Both the position numbers and the translations under genes were made by a program. From Spirochaetales bacterium (GTDB taxonomy: Bacteria > Spirochaetota > Spirochaetia > SZUA-6 > JAFGRV01): a DNA stretch of 46,850 bases. How positions within the stretch are numbered: the stretch's first letter is position 1; each line of letters starts with the position of its first letter. Below are positions 26,131 through 34,727 of this stretch, piece by piece. Location: contig JAFGQK010000165.1 in NCBI GenBank assembly GCA_016935735.1, forward strand, positions 1-46,850, given 5' to 3'. The notes beneath the pieces are model-generated. The model was not told the DNA's origin, did not search any database, and was given only the letters and a program-made list of their open reading frames with translations.

Positions 26131-27060
26131 TTATTCATCCCTTCTCGAATTCCTTCTCCTGAATTCTTTCACCGGCTCATTTTTTGCCAGCATATCATAA
26201 TACCGTGGTTTCCTGTAGGCATCCCCCCAGACTTCACGGTTCCTGTATTCCCGTAATCTGTCCATATCGAATTCCGCAATATAAATTCCCTCGTTTTCAT
26301 CTGCTTCCACTACTTTTGTATCCCGGGATTCCTCATCCGGACCGAATGCCATGCAGTCAAATGCGATTGAATGGCCGTTTTCCTGCGGGGCTGCATAGTT
26401 GCATAAAGCAATACCGGTCATATTTTCAAATGCCCTTGTTTCCAGCTGGTTTATTCTATGTTGTTCCATGGTACAGGCATTTGGCACAATAATCAATTCC
26501 GCACCTTTGATACAGAGAATGCGGGCAGATTCGGGGAATTCCCTGTCAAAACAGATCATCGCTCCAATATTTACAGACCCGTTCTTAAATGGTAAGCGGG
26601 AGACATAAAAATCACTCCCGGGAGTCAGGATCGCTTCCCTGTCAAAATCACAGGTATGTATTTTCGAGTAGTGAAGAATATCATTTCCCTTTTTGTCTAT
26701 AATCAAAACAGTATTATACAGGCGGTCTTTTATCTTTTCCAGGAAGGTAATGGCAATCGCGGTCTTTATCTTTTTTGCCATTTCTTTGTATTCCAGGACA
26801 AATCTGCTTTCCAGGGTTACCGCATGTTTGACATATTCTTTAACCCCTGTCCCTGTTACCGGAAGGGAATACCCGGTACCTTGTACATTACTATCGTGCC
26901 TCAACGAATGTTGAGGAGTGTTCCACATCTCGGGGAAAAGAATCAGGTCGCAATTCATCTTCCCGGCGGTTATACAATAATCCAGACCCTTTTGCAGATT
27001 TTTTTCCTGGTTCAATCCATATGAAATGAGTTGAAGCAATGCAATGCTGAATGTATTCAT
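26131..27060 (-). CDS. Carbon-nitrogen hydrolase (nitrilase superfamily) with in-frame repeat insertion
   Basis: Enzymes of this family hydrolyse amide or nitrile C-N bonds with a Glu-Lys-Cys triad. Here the three sites are Glu44 (LFPEMWN), Lys133 (HYSKIH) and Cys170 (GAMICFDREFPESAR), all intact. Later motifs NGHSIAFDCMAF and YRNREVWGDAYRKPRYY match one subgroup well. Between WN and GYS, residues 48-62 are encoded by a palindromic dispersed repeat (43 of 44 bases identical to the intergenic copy at 40705-40748). From memory, relatives read WNxGY without this segment. The gene lies four bases downstream of the methyltransferase gene. Confidence 0.88.
   Translation of the reverse strand: MNTFSIALLQLISYGLNQEKNLQKGLDYCITAGKMNCDLILFPEMWNTPQHSLRHDSNVQGTGYSLPVTGTGVKEYVKHAVTLESRFVLEYKEMAKKIKTAIAITFLEKIKDRLYNTVLIIDKKGNDILHYSKIHTCDFDREAILTPGSDFYVSRLPFKNGSVNIGAMICFDREFPESARILCIKGAELIIVPNACTMEQHRINQLETRAFENMTGIALCNYAAPQENGHSIAFDCMAFGPDEESRDTKVVEADENEGIYIAEFDMDRLREYRNREVWGDAYRKPRYYDMLAKNEPVKEFRRRNSRRDE
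26875..26924 (-). repeat. Palindromic dispersed repeat, copy 5, inside a coding region
   Basis: On the minus strand: ACTCCTCAACATTCGTTGAG then GCACGATAGTAATGTACAAG and GTACC. The hairpin has a seven-base-pair stem CCTCAAC/GTTGAGG with loop ATTC. It differs at one base from 40705-40748. The reading frame of the nitrilase-family gene passes through it without a stop. Confidence 0.8.
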
Positions 27061-27064
27061 AGTT

Positions 27065-27874
27065 TTATATATCCGGTACTGCTTTTAAGGTAAAAATAAA
27101 GGGTATTTTATCCTCGTACCCGGGCAAATACCACCATCCATCATCTTTTTGTATCATATCCGGCAAACCCTTGAAAAAGAGTTTATTATATTCATGAAAA
27201 TATATAATTTTCATACCGGCTTTTATCAGGGAATTAAGGATATCGCCTGTTGTCCATGTCCATTCATATGTATCATTTTTTATAGTATAGCCAGAATCCG
27301 AATAGTCCGTATCCCCGGCAGGAAAGTGAATTGGATCCCTCCTGTTGCTGAAATACGGGTAATGTACTTCCGGAATACCGGATTTTTGCTCATTAAACAA
27401 AAGGCAAAACGGATGTGAATCCATAATGTAAAAGAACCCGTCATCTTTTACATAAAAACGTATTATTTCAGCCCATTTGTCTATGTCTTTGATCCAGCAT
27501 AAAACACCCTGTGAAGTGTAGACAATGTCGTATTTTTCATTATGGTACCGGGGGAGTTCGAAAATATTGGAATGAATAAACCGTGCATCGATGTTTAATT
27601 CATTTGCCAGGCCCCTGGCGATTTCGATGGACTTTGCGGAGAAATCCACCCCCGTCATACAGGCGCCATGATATGCCCAGGACAATGTATCTGTCCCGAT
27701 ATGGCACTGTAAATGAAGCATTTTCCTGTTTTTCACTTCCCCCATTTCACGTAACTGGATTTCATCTATAAGTGAGCCATTTTCCTTTAGCATTCGGATA
27801 TTGTACGATGCAAGATGTACCGGTGCGACCTCATCCCAGAATAATTGATTTTGCTGTTCAGGATTTTTATCCAT
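27065..27874 (-). CDS. Class I SAM-dependent methyltransferase
   Basis: The Rossmann-type methyltransferase core is clear: motif I MLHLQCHIGTDTLSWA (residues 52-67), acidic residue in GVDFSAKSIEIARGL, and YDIVYTSQGVLCWIKDIDKW for motifs III-IV. The C-terminal half has a conserved SYxxxxxxYEWTWTTGDILN-like stretch (TYEWTWTTGDILNSLIKAGM) and a final LPGYEDKIPFIFTLKA, which matches a common uncharacterised methyltransferase family of 260-275 residues. The acceptor is unknown. It precedes the nitrilase-family gene by four bases, so the two are probably co-transcribed. Confidence 0.85.
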   Translation of the reverse strand: MDKNPEQQNQLFWDEVAPVHLASYNIRMLKENGSLIDEIQLREMGEVKNRKMLHLQCHIGTDTLSWAYHGACMTGVDFSAKSIEIARGLANELNIDARFIHSNIFELPRYHNEKYDIVYTSQGVLCWIKDIDKWAEIIRFYVKDDGFFYIMDSHPFCLLFNEQKSGIPEVHYPYFSNRRDPIHFPAGDTDYSDSGYTIKNDTYEWTWTTGDILNSLIKAGMKIIYFHEYNKLFFKGLPDMIQKDDGWWYLPGYEDKIPFIFTLKAVPDI

Positions 27875-27980
27875 TTCCGCCTTCTTTCGTTATATAATAC
27901 TCCTTACGCCCTTTTTTATTATCGCCATGATTGTAAAATTTTTTAGGACATGAATCTATCTTTAAGAAAGGCCTTTAACA

Positions 27981-28038
27981 TACTATAATATAGTAATATA
28001 ATCCCGAAAATCATCTATGATGATAATCATCAGAGATG
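27981..28038 (+). promoter_or_regulatory. Promoter region with two operator-like dyads
   Basis: TACTATAATATAGTA (27981-27995) is a perfect 15-base palindrome that contains a TATAAT -10 hexamer (27984-27989). Downstream, 28012-28038 is a 27-base dyad with 13-base arms (CATCTATGATGAT against its complement with one mismatch). Then AAGGAG and the ATG at 28057 follow. A repressor site or a 5' leader hairpin would both fit. Confidence 0.45.
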
Positions 28039-28056
28039 TAATAAGGAGAACGATAC

Positions 28057-28563
28057 ATGCCTTTTACCCCATATCATTTTGGAATACATGCGGCAATCTC
28101 AATACCCCTTCGAAAATATATTGATATTCCGGTATTTATCCTGGCAAATGTAGCAGTTGATATAGAGCCATTGATTGTTATCTTATTTCAACCGGAGTAT
28201 CCTTTACATGGTTATTGTCATACCTTTTTATTCGGATCTGTGATAGGGATACTCCTTGCTTTTATCATGTATATGTCCAGGGGGGTGATTGATACCATCG
28301 TATCAGTAGTACATTTGGAATATAAGCCGCGCTTCATAACATTAATTGTATCCGGGATAACAGGAGTCTGGCTTCATATCCTCTGTGATGCGCCTTTATA
28401 CACCGATATGAAGCCCTTTTTCCCTTTGGAGAATAATCCTTTCTACAGACTTGCTTCCTCTTTCACTATCTACTGGATATGTAGACTGGCATTTATTCCG
28501 GCAATTATCCTGGGGACAGTTGCTTTTCTTACAGAAAGAAAGAAGAAAAACAACACCTTATGA
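28057..28563 (+). CDS. Membrane protein resembling the DUF4184 / membrane-bound metal-dependent hydrolase group
   Basis: The protein has four to five membrane segments and His/Asp motifs arranged as in small membrane-embedded hydrolase-like proteins: FTPYHFGIH at the start, VAVDIEP (about 33-39), HGYCHTFLFG (about 52-61) and WLHILCDAP (about 107-115). These could bind a metal ion at the membrane surface. The substrate is not known to me. AAGGAG lies nine bases before the ATG. Its 3' end overlaps the stop of the oppositely oriented zinc-ribbon gene by six bases. Confidence 0.7.
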   Translation: MPFTPYHFGIHAAISIPLRKYIDIPVFILANVAVDIEPLIVILFQPEYPLHGYCHTFLFGSVIGILLAFIMYMSRGVIDTIVSVVHLEYKPRFITLIVSGITGVWLHILCDAPLYTDMKPFFPLENNPFYRLASSFTIYWICRLAFIPAIILGTVAFLTERKKKNNTL

Positions 28564-28713
28564 TGCAGGCACTACCCGGTGTTTATCATGGTTTTCTTTT
28601 ACCGGATCCGTGTCTTTTTGTACTGCTATAAGCGGCATTCCGCATTCCGGGCATTTATCCGGTTTGGTATATATTTTATCACCTTCACATCTCGTCTGGC
28701 ATATATATTTCAT
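28558..28713 (-). CDS. Small zinc-ribbon / heavy-metal-binding-domain protein, 51 aa
   Basis: The minus strand has GGAGG (28723-28727), nine bases, then ATG at 28713 and a 51-codon frame. The protein begins MKYICQTRCEGDKIYTKPDK and continues CPECGMPLIAV. Cys5, Cys9, Cys21 and Cys24 form a likely zinc site. The layout YxCxxxx...KPxKCPxCGMPL matches the heavy-metal-binding domain seen in many efflux proteins, here as a free-standing protein. It overlaps the end of the convergent membrane gene by six bases. Confidence 0.75.
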   Translation of the reverse strand: MKYICQTRCEGDKIYTKPDKCPECGMPLIAVQKDTDPVKENHDKHRVVPAS

Positions 28714-28771
28714 AATATCTTACCTCCAGAAAAAAATTTTTGATTAACTATCACTATTTATAAAAACATAT

Positions 28772-29203
28772 TTGACCCGGTTAAGGTTACAGACAGAGAG
28801 TATTTTCACCGGACATATACTGGCAAAAATCCCCACACAGGCGGATACCGCCTTTTTAGAATTATCTGAAAAAGTCGGTTCAATCCTGGAGAAATATAAA
28901 GACTCGTTAAAAAAGAAAAAAGAAGCCCTGGAACTCGATGCAAAGATGGTGGCCGAATATGTCCTGGCCTTACGTAAACGGTATAAGGAACAGACTGCTT
29001 ATTTGAGATCCCTTGATAAAACATCAGAAGAGTTTTTTAAAGGATATGCTGAACTTTATAATCTGGCCTGGGCTATCCGGGAGTGTTGGTACAGGCGGCC
29101 AGGTCGTCTGGGAGGAGGTGTAGGATGGGTGTTTTGTTGGAAGATTCTCTTATATGGTGAGATTAGCGCTGCATGGTTGGGAGGAGAAGTTCCGGGATTG
29201 TAA
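28772..29203 (+). CDS. Doubtful ORF upstream of the CRISPR effector operon
   Basis: A 143-codon frame from a TTG without a good ribosome-binding site. Residues 25-105 look like a real helical, coiled-coil protein (VGSILEKYKDSLKKKKEALE). The last 35 residues are Gly/Trp-rich and look non-coding. A hairpin AGGCGG-ATA-CCGCCT followed by five T residues lies inside it (28839-28857). It may be a decayed gene; I recognise no family, and a link to the CRISPR operon is only positional. Confidence 0.25.
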   Translation: MTRLRLQTESIFTGHILAKIPTQADTAFLELSEKVGSILEKYKDSLKKKKEALELDAKMVAEYVLALRKRYKEQTAYLRSLDKTSEEFFKGYAELYNLAWAIRECWYRRPGRLGGGVGWVFCWKILLYGEISAAWLGGEVPGL

Positions 29204-29260
29204 GTTTTGCTATTAATTATTTTATAAAAAGTCTTGCAGGAAATTTTATCTTTTTCTATA

Positions 29261-30163
29261 ATGGAAAGTATGACGATTTCCTATAAAATAAAGACTCTCA
29301 CACCACTTTGGACAGGTGGGGTTAATCAAAATTGCGACAGGCTGCATGAGACAAGCATTATTGGAAGTCTGCGCTGGTGGTACGAGGCGTTTATCCGGGG
29401 ACTGGGAGTAAAAGCCTGTGACCCTACCGATTCAACTTGTAAGGACAGCAGTCATTGTGCTGCCTGTGAGTTGTTTGGATGCACAGGCTGGGCAAGGAAG
29501 TTTCGACTTCTTGTTTTGGATGAAAATGATTCTATAGCCCAAAAAATTGAAAGTGAAAAAGGTTATAGTCTGAAATTGATTCCACTAAAGCCTATTCAGG
29601 AAGAGGAAGTTTTTCTCTTGTTTCATACGTTACAGATAATCTCCGATATTGGTTCAATAGGTGGGAAAACTGTATTAAAACCTTCTGAGATAGTTGTTAA
29701 AAACAAAAAAGCACACCATGCAGATTATGGTTTAATTCAACTCACATCCACCTATGAAGGTATTATTTTTCAAAGGGAACAAATCATCAATTATTTAAAT
29801 CAATTCAATAAAGTAAAAGTAAAAAACCAGGAAAAGGATTATCCTGTTCTTACCAATTTCTGGTTTATCAGAAATTATTATTTGTCACGGGAACAAATAA
29901 ATACAATTACCGGGAAAGATCTAAATGGGAGATATAAAAATAAAGCTACCGATTTACAAAAATGGATGGGTGGTGAAAGGGCTGTGAGTAAAAAAATTTT
30001 TTCATTCCATAATAATATCGGAAAAAGAACATGGGGATACGCAAAAGGTGAAGAATTAGATAAAGTAAAAAAATTACTTACAGAGAATGGAATTAAAAAT
30101 ATCGATACCGGGAAGAGCTTGTTAGAAAATATTTTTAAGGAAAGGACTTCAAATGGCGGCTAA
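29261..30163 (+). CDS. cmr1: Type III CRISPR RAMP protein Cmr1
   Basis: Cmr1 is a Cas7-like RAMP subunit at the head end of Cmr-type effector complexes. The opening is typical: ISYKIKTLTPLWTGG followed by SIIGSLRWWYEAFIRGLG. Then CDPTDSTCKDSSHCAACELF with FGCTGWARKFRL is the usual Cys-rich insertion. The late region holds WMGGERAVSKKIFSF. ATG 29261 is chosen since the fold starts a few residues later; ATG 29270 is also possible, and a TTG at 29234 has no support. Length of 300 is normal. Its end overlaps the next gene by 11 bases. It is the first gene of a six-gene coupled operon. Confidence 0.9.
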   Translation: MESMTISYKIKTLTPLWTGGVNQNCDRLHETSIIGSLRWWYEAFIRGLGVKACDPTDSTCKDSSHCAACELFGCTGWARKFRLLVLDENDSIAQKIESEKGYSLKLIPLKPIQEEEVFLLFHTLQIISDIGSIGGKTVLKPSEIVVKNKKAHHADYGLIQLTSTYEGIIFQREQIINYLNQFNKVKVKNQEKDYPVLTNFWFIRNYYLSREQINTITGKDLNGRYKNKATDLQKWMGGERAVSKKIFSFHNNIGKRTWGYAKGEELDKVKKLLTENGIKNIDTGKSLLENIFKERTSNGG

Positions 30164-31349
30164 AGAATTCCTGGCTAAAAATAATATATATTTAGATGAA
30201 GATGGAAATATAAATTTTGACAAAAAAACAATTGAAAACGCGATAAAAAGACTCACCAGTATTGATTATACTGTTTATTCAAAAATACAGGCCGCTTCTT
30301 CAGCAATCTTGAATGTTAAACCTCCTTTTACAGATAAAAAAAACAAAATGAAACCATTTGATGAAAAAGCTTTTGTCATAGCAGACAGGGCAAATAAAGA
30401 TTATTTTAGTCTTATAAAATATGTTCATAAACCTGAGTTTGATAAACAAATCGAGGATTATTTATCTCCTTTTCATCTCCTCAAGCCATGTTTTGATATT
30501 ATTCACTTAATACCATATTCCTTCTTTCTACAATTCAAATTCACCCTTGCCAAACCATTCATTTCACGAGATGATGAGGTCTTTTACATTATTGAAAACC
30601 CGGTAAAAAAGGATAAAGTCTTTAAAGTACCAATGATCTCTCCTTCCGGCTGGAAAGGTAACCTGCGCTGGACAGCAGGCAGGAATTTCATCGATACACT
30701 CACTTCTCGTGAAGATGAAATCTTTACAAACCGGCTGCAGTTGATTCGTCTGTTTGGAAACGAAACTGAAACGATTAATCACTATTATAATAAATGTATC
30801 CGGCAGAGATTAAATAATAAGATAAAAACAGAAAAAGAAAAGGAAGAAATTGAACAAAGAATCGGCAAACAATTCAAACAATATCTGGAGAAAGCAATTC
30901 CTGCAATAAAAGATTCCACCGGGCTTCAAGGCAGGCTGCACTTTTACCCTACTTTCTTTGATAAAATCGACCTGGAAGTGATCAATCCCCACGACCGGAA
31001 AACCAGGGCTGGTAAAAATCCTATCTATTTTGAAGTTGTTCCTGCCGCTACCACCGGCGTTTTTAGTTTAGTCTGGTTTCTCTTTGACCTGGCAGAAAAC
31101 AAAAGCTGTTGCAAACAAGCACTAAAAGAGGACTGGGATATTCTGAAAGCGGCTTTAAAGAATATGTTTTTTCTATATGGTTTTTCTGCAAAGAAAACCA
31201 GCGGCTTTGGTGTTATTGAAAATTCCATTCGCGATACACAATTCACGATAGCTGGAACAAAGGTTGATCTACAGGATAATAAAGAAAAATTTTTTAATGA
31301 TTTCCTGAATCAGATTGATAAAGCTGTGACGGAGGTTGTCAATGAATGA
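30153..31349 (+). CDS. cmr6: Type III CRISPR RAMP protein, Cmr6-like
   Basis: This RAMP-fold protein has a long N-terminal extension (about 120 residues), then FTLAKPFISRDDEVFYI and a core motif PMISPSGWKGNLRWTAGR (about 165-182). The middle contains GLQGRLHFYPTFFDKIDLEV followed by INPHDRKTRAG, which corresponds to the FFDA...DVMxPHY region of Cmr6. The C-terminus has the glycine-rich loop FSAKKTSGFGVIEN. At 398 residues it is long for Cmr6, so the name is a best match by layout. In Cmr-type complexes, Cmr6 caps the Cas7 backbone together with Cmr1. It overlaps both neighbours by 8-11 bases. Confidence 0.75.
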   Translation: MAAKEFLAKNNIYLDEDGNINFDKKTIENAIKRLTSIDYTVYSKIQAASSAILNVKPPFTDKKNKMKPFDEKAFVIADRANKDYFSLIKYVHKPEFDKQIEDYLSPFHLLKPCFDIIHLIPYSFFLQFKFTLAKPFISRDDEVFYIIENPVKKDKVFKVPMISPSGWKGNLRWTAGRNFIDTLTSREDEIFTNRLQLIRLFGNETETINHYYNKCIRQRLNNKIKTEKEKEEIEQRIGKQFKQYLEKAIPAIKDSTGLQGRLHFYPTFFDKIDLEVINPHDRKTRAGKNPIYFEVVPAATTGVFSLVWFLFDLAENKSCCKQALKEDWDILKAALKNMFFLYGFSAKKTSGFGVIENSIRDTQFTIAGTKVDLQDNKEKFFNDFLNQIDKAVTEVVNE

Positions 31350-34300
31350 CCTGTTAAAAGTACTTGCAGATAATCGCGACAACATCCTGCTGGCAGAAAT
31401 CGGGGCGATGATCCATAACATCGGGAAGATGAGTAAAGAACATTTAATCGAGTTGAAATTCGATTACCATAAATATTTTGGCGACTGGCTGTATGATTTA
31501 TTAGTCAGCAAGCCCAATGTACAAAATGACAAAGATTGGAAAGAAGAGTGGAAGCATGCACAGAAAGCTTATGACAAATTTTACCCACGGCAACTAAAAT
31601 CACTCTTATCCGATCTGAAAGTATCGTTTAACGTTCCCCCCTTGAATGACAGACAGTACGAATTACGGGAATTTTCATCCTTAATTATAAAGAATCTTTA
31701 CAATAAGCAGAAGCTTGATAATGTATTAGGAAACAAAACCTCTCTCCTGGGCAAGTTGCTGGAGGAATCTCACAGCCGTGCTGTCGGTGGTGATAAGGGC
31801 TTTATACTCAATGATATATGTACCAATCAACAGGAAAGAAATTTTATACACTTAAGCAGTGCTTTCGGCTATGAAGCAGACAATATATCGAAGAGAAATA
31901 TCAATATCGAAAAGGATTGCTTTCTCTTTAATTTACAAACACGGCTGCAAAAAGTATACGATTTTTTACACCAGGACAAGAATGCGAAAACAGATTCCGA
32001 AAAGAAATTCTGGACTCAATTTTATACTGATTTCCAGGAGACCCTGCAAAAACATCTCTCCCCATATATTGCGGACACCCGTTATCCTGTTAATGATATT
32101 GATCTCTACAGTTTTCACCATGCCACAGCCGGCTTTTTTAAAGCCGGCATCGCCAGGATTCTGCTTGATCCGCTAAATAAATTAAACTATGAGAATATCA
32201 GTAATTTTGAATGGAAATTACTTACAGTAAGATATAATGGTCTGGATTACATGATGCAATCCGGCACAGTGAATGATATATTGGGAAAACAACGTGTACT
32301 GAAATGGACCCTGGATGCCGTCAAATCCCTGCTTGAAGTCACGTATCCCATCGCATATGAAATATACCGGGATGAAAATGGATCGGTATTTCTTTTCCCG
32401 GACCTTAAAAATAGTGAAGATGAAGTGTATAAAGAAATTTGTGAGAATATTGAAATCATTTTTAAAGAAGTATTAAAGAAAGATATAAAACCCGTAATCC
32501 ATTTATTATCAGAACCAAAACGCCAGTTGACTCAAATGGGTAAAATTATTTCTGAAAATACCCCCCGGTTTAATCAGTTTTATCCTGATTTTAACCCCGG
32601 CAAGCCAACAAGGAATGTTGATTTATGCCAGTCGTGCCATCAGCGTTTTATCGGACATGGCTTAACCGGCATCGATTTAGAAAAGGCGACGGTGCGAAAA
32701 ATCTGCGGCGTCTGTTTTGAACGGCGGGAAAACCGGGCAGAGAATTGGTGGGAAGACGAAAACGATAAATCCATATGGATGGATGAAATAGCAGATGACT
32801 CCGGACAGGTAGCGTTGATCACGGGAAAGTTTGAATTGCAAAACTGGTTGGATGGCTGGTTGTTGAATAGTATGCTGGGGAAAACTTTTCGTGAAGTTAT
32901 CGAGAAAAGACATAGTTTAATTAAAGAGTATAAGGAAAATTTAGAAAAAGAGATTACGAAGGGTATAAATTGTACTTTTCAACCTAATGCAACAAATGAA
33001 CTCCGGGATAAAATTACTGAAACAATTCAGGAATTAAAAGCTCTAATTGAATCATACAAAGAAGAAGAAATTATAAAGAACAGTGAACGATTAAATGAAT
33101 TACAGGCAGAAGCAAATATGCTGATTGAATCCCTGGAAAAAGAATTTACAGATGCAGGAATCTCAATCTCATATACAGAGAGGCCGTTTGTACTGTTTGA
33201 TTATTTAAAAAGCAAAATCAGAACTTCTATAGATTCATTATCTCCTTATCTAAGTTTTAATCCAAATAATCAATATAAGGATATCAGTGAATTTGATAAT
33301 TTCCTTAAAAAAGAAAAAGATAGCTGGGAAATTTATCGAGGTGATAATAAGAGTTGTTTTCTATTTGTTAATATGAAACCAGCATCATTTGCCCGTCTTT
33401 CCCGTATATGGCAGCAGACCCGGGAATTCAATAAGTATATCTCTTCTGCAATAGTGGAATCATGTATGAGTTCCATAAAACGCCGGCGGCAGCATATTGA
33501 AGCGACTACTGATCCTGGAAAAAATAAATTTAAAACATCACATGTGTATGAATTTAAGCAGGGAAATGTATCATTCAGTCTCTATTGCACAAAAGGAAAT
33601 GAAAACGACAACGGTAACCTGAAATTTGTTTCAGCAAGTAATTTGGATTACCTTAAAAAACAGTTACAGTTCAATTGGAAAGATGTATTAACGAAAGGAA
33701 CAACTCTGCTGGAAACAGAAGAGAAATTGCAGATAAAGATTGAATTTGTCCAGGAATCGGATAAAGCGTATTATCCCTATATTCCTATTCTTGCTGAACC
33801 GCAGTTATTCATGTTTTTAGTACCTGCTGCTCATGCTGTTGATATCGCATCGATGATAAGCAGGCAGTATAATGAGCAATTCTCCAAAGTCAAAAATCGT
33901 CTGCCACTGAATATCGCAGTTGTATTTGCAAAACGAAAACAGCCGCTCTACACAATCATGGAAGCAGGCCGGAAAATGATAGAAGGATTTGATAACAGTC
34001 CGCTTTTGTGGAAGGTTCAGAATGATGCAACTTTTAATGATACAGTAAAATCAGTTGTACTTGATTTACAGGCAAAACGACATGAAAAAGATACGAATGC
34101 CCATAATTTAAAATGGGAAATCAGTACCCGTCTTGGTGACCCCGCAAGAATTGATTATTATTATCCATATTTCTATACACATTATACACAGGAAAAAGAG
34201 ATCGGGAACCGTATAGATATTTTCCAGGCCCCATTATTGCCAGGGAAAGATTCTCCCTGGTATTACCTGTGCCATGTAAAGGAATTGAAAAAGGGCGACC

Positions 34301-34725
34301 ATGTTTATATCACTCCCGGTTTTTTTGATTTTGAATTTCTGGAAGTACCCGGGCGCCGTTTTGATTTGTATTGCAGCAATAATAAACGTTTACCCCGAAA
34401 AACAAAGCCATTTCTATTGGATGACCTGGATCGATTACAGAAAGCATGGGAATTGATTTCCAACGGCGGTTTAACGAATACTCAATTCCGGGGACTGCTG
34501 GAGGTGATCGAAAGCAGGCGCGAATCCTGGTTAAATAATAATCCGTCAGATGAAACATTCAGCAAATTTGTTGAATACACTATCCGGGCACAGGCAAAGG
34601 AATGGTATCAAAAACTGAAACCAGAGGAACAGGAATTGATACGCGAGTTTGCACTGAAAGGGTATTTGCTCGATGTTTTTGAATTGTTTATTAAAATACT
34701 GAAAAAGAAAGTTGAAGGAGAATAA
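31342..34725 (+). CDS. csx11: Csx11-type Cas10, HD and GGDD motifs degenerate (subtype III-C large subunit)
   Basis: This is the large subunit of the type III complex, 1127 residues. An N-terminal HD-like domain has AEIGAMIHNIGKMSKEHL, with His25-Asn26 in place of His-Asp; further His candidates are in SFHHATAGFF. A zinc finger follows (Cys429, Cys432, Cys455, Cys458). Palm-like segments lie near 490-510 and 800-900. Where active Cas10 has GGDD before the strand leading to xxPA, this protein has Ala-Glu-Pro-Gln (818-821) in LAEPQLFMFLVPAAHAVDIA, so cyclic oligoadenylate synthesis is unlikely. Size, layout and the following RLPLNIAVVFAKRKQPLY match Csx11, a marker of subtype III-C. GGAGG lies six bases before ATG 31342. 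Confidence 0.85.
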   Translation: MNDLLKVLADNRDNILLAEIGAMIHNIGKMSKEHLIELKFDYHKYFGDWLYDLLVSKPNVQNDKDWKEEWKHAQKAYDKFYPRQLKSLLSDLKVSFNVPPLNDRQYELREFSSLIIKNLYNKQKLDNVLGNKTSLLGKLLEESHSRAVGGDKGFILNDICTNQQERNFIHLSSAFGYEADNISKRNINIEKDCFLFNLQTRLQKVYDFLHQDKNAKTDSEKKFWTQFYTDFQETLQKHLSPYIADTRYPVNDIDLYSFHHATAGFFKAGIARILLDPLNKLNYENISNFEWKLLTVRYNGLDYMMQSGTVNDILGKQRVLKWTLDAVKSLLEVTYPIAYEIYRDENGSVFLFPDLKNSEDEVYKEICENIEIIFKEVLKKDIKPVIHLLSEPKRQLTQMGKIISENTPRFNQFYPDFNPGKPTRNVDLCQSCHQRFIGHGLTGIDLEKATVRKICGVCFERRENRAENWWEDENDKSIWMDEIADDSGQVALITGKFELQNWLDGWLLNSMLGKTFREVIEKRHSLIKEYKENLEKEITKGINCTFQPNATNELRDKITETIQELKALIESYKEEEIIKNSERLNELQAEANMLIESLEKEFTDAGISISYTERPFVLFDYLKSKIRTSIDSLSPYLSFNPNNQYKDISEFDNFLKKEKDSWEIYRGDNKSCFLFVNMKPASFARLSRIWQQTREFNKYISSAIVESCMSSIKRRRQHIEATTDPGKNKFKTSHVYEFKQGNVSFSLYCTKGNENDNGNLKFVSASNLDYLKKQLQFNWKDVLTKGTTLLETEEKLQIKIEFVQESDKAYYPYIPILAEPQLFMFLVPAAHAVDIASMISRQYNEQFSKVKNRLPLNIAVVFAKRKQPLYTIMEAGRKMIEGFDNSPLLWKVQNDATFNDTVKSVVLDLQAKRHEKDTNAHNLKWEISTRLGDPARIDYYYPYFYTHYTQEKEIGNRIDIFQAPLLPGKDSPWYYLCHVKELKKGDHVYITPGFFDFEFLEVPGRRFDLYCSNNKRLPRKTKPFLLDDLDRLQKAWELISNGGLTNTQFRGLLEVIESRRESWLNNNPSDETFSKFVEYTIRAQAKEWYQKLKPEEQELIREFALKGYLLDVFELFIKILKKKVEGE

Positions 34726-34727
34726 AC

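Noticed and set aside
28839-28857. Hairpin with T run as terminator
   Set aside because: The stem is only six base pairs with a three-base loop and no convincing transcript ends here; it is recorded with the doubtful ORF.
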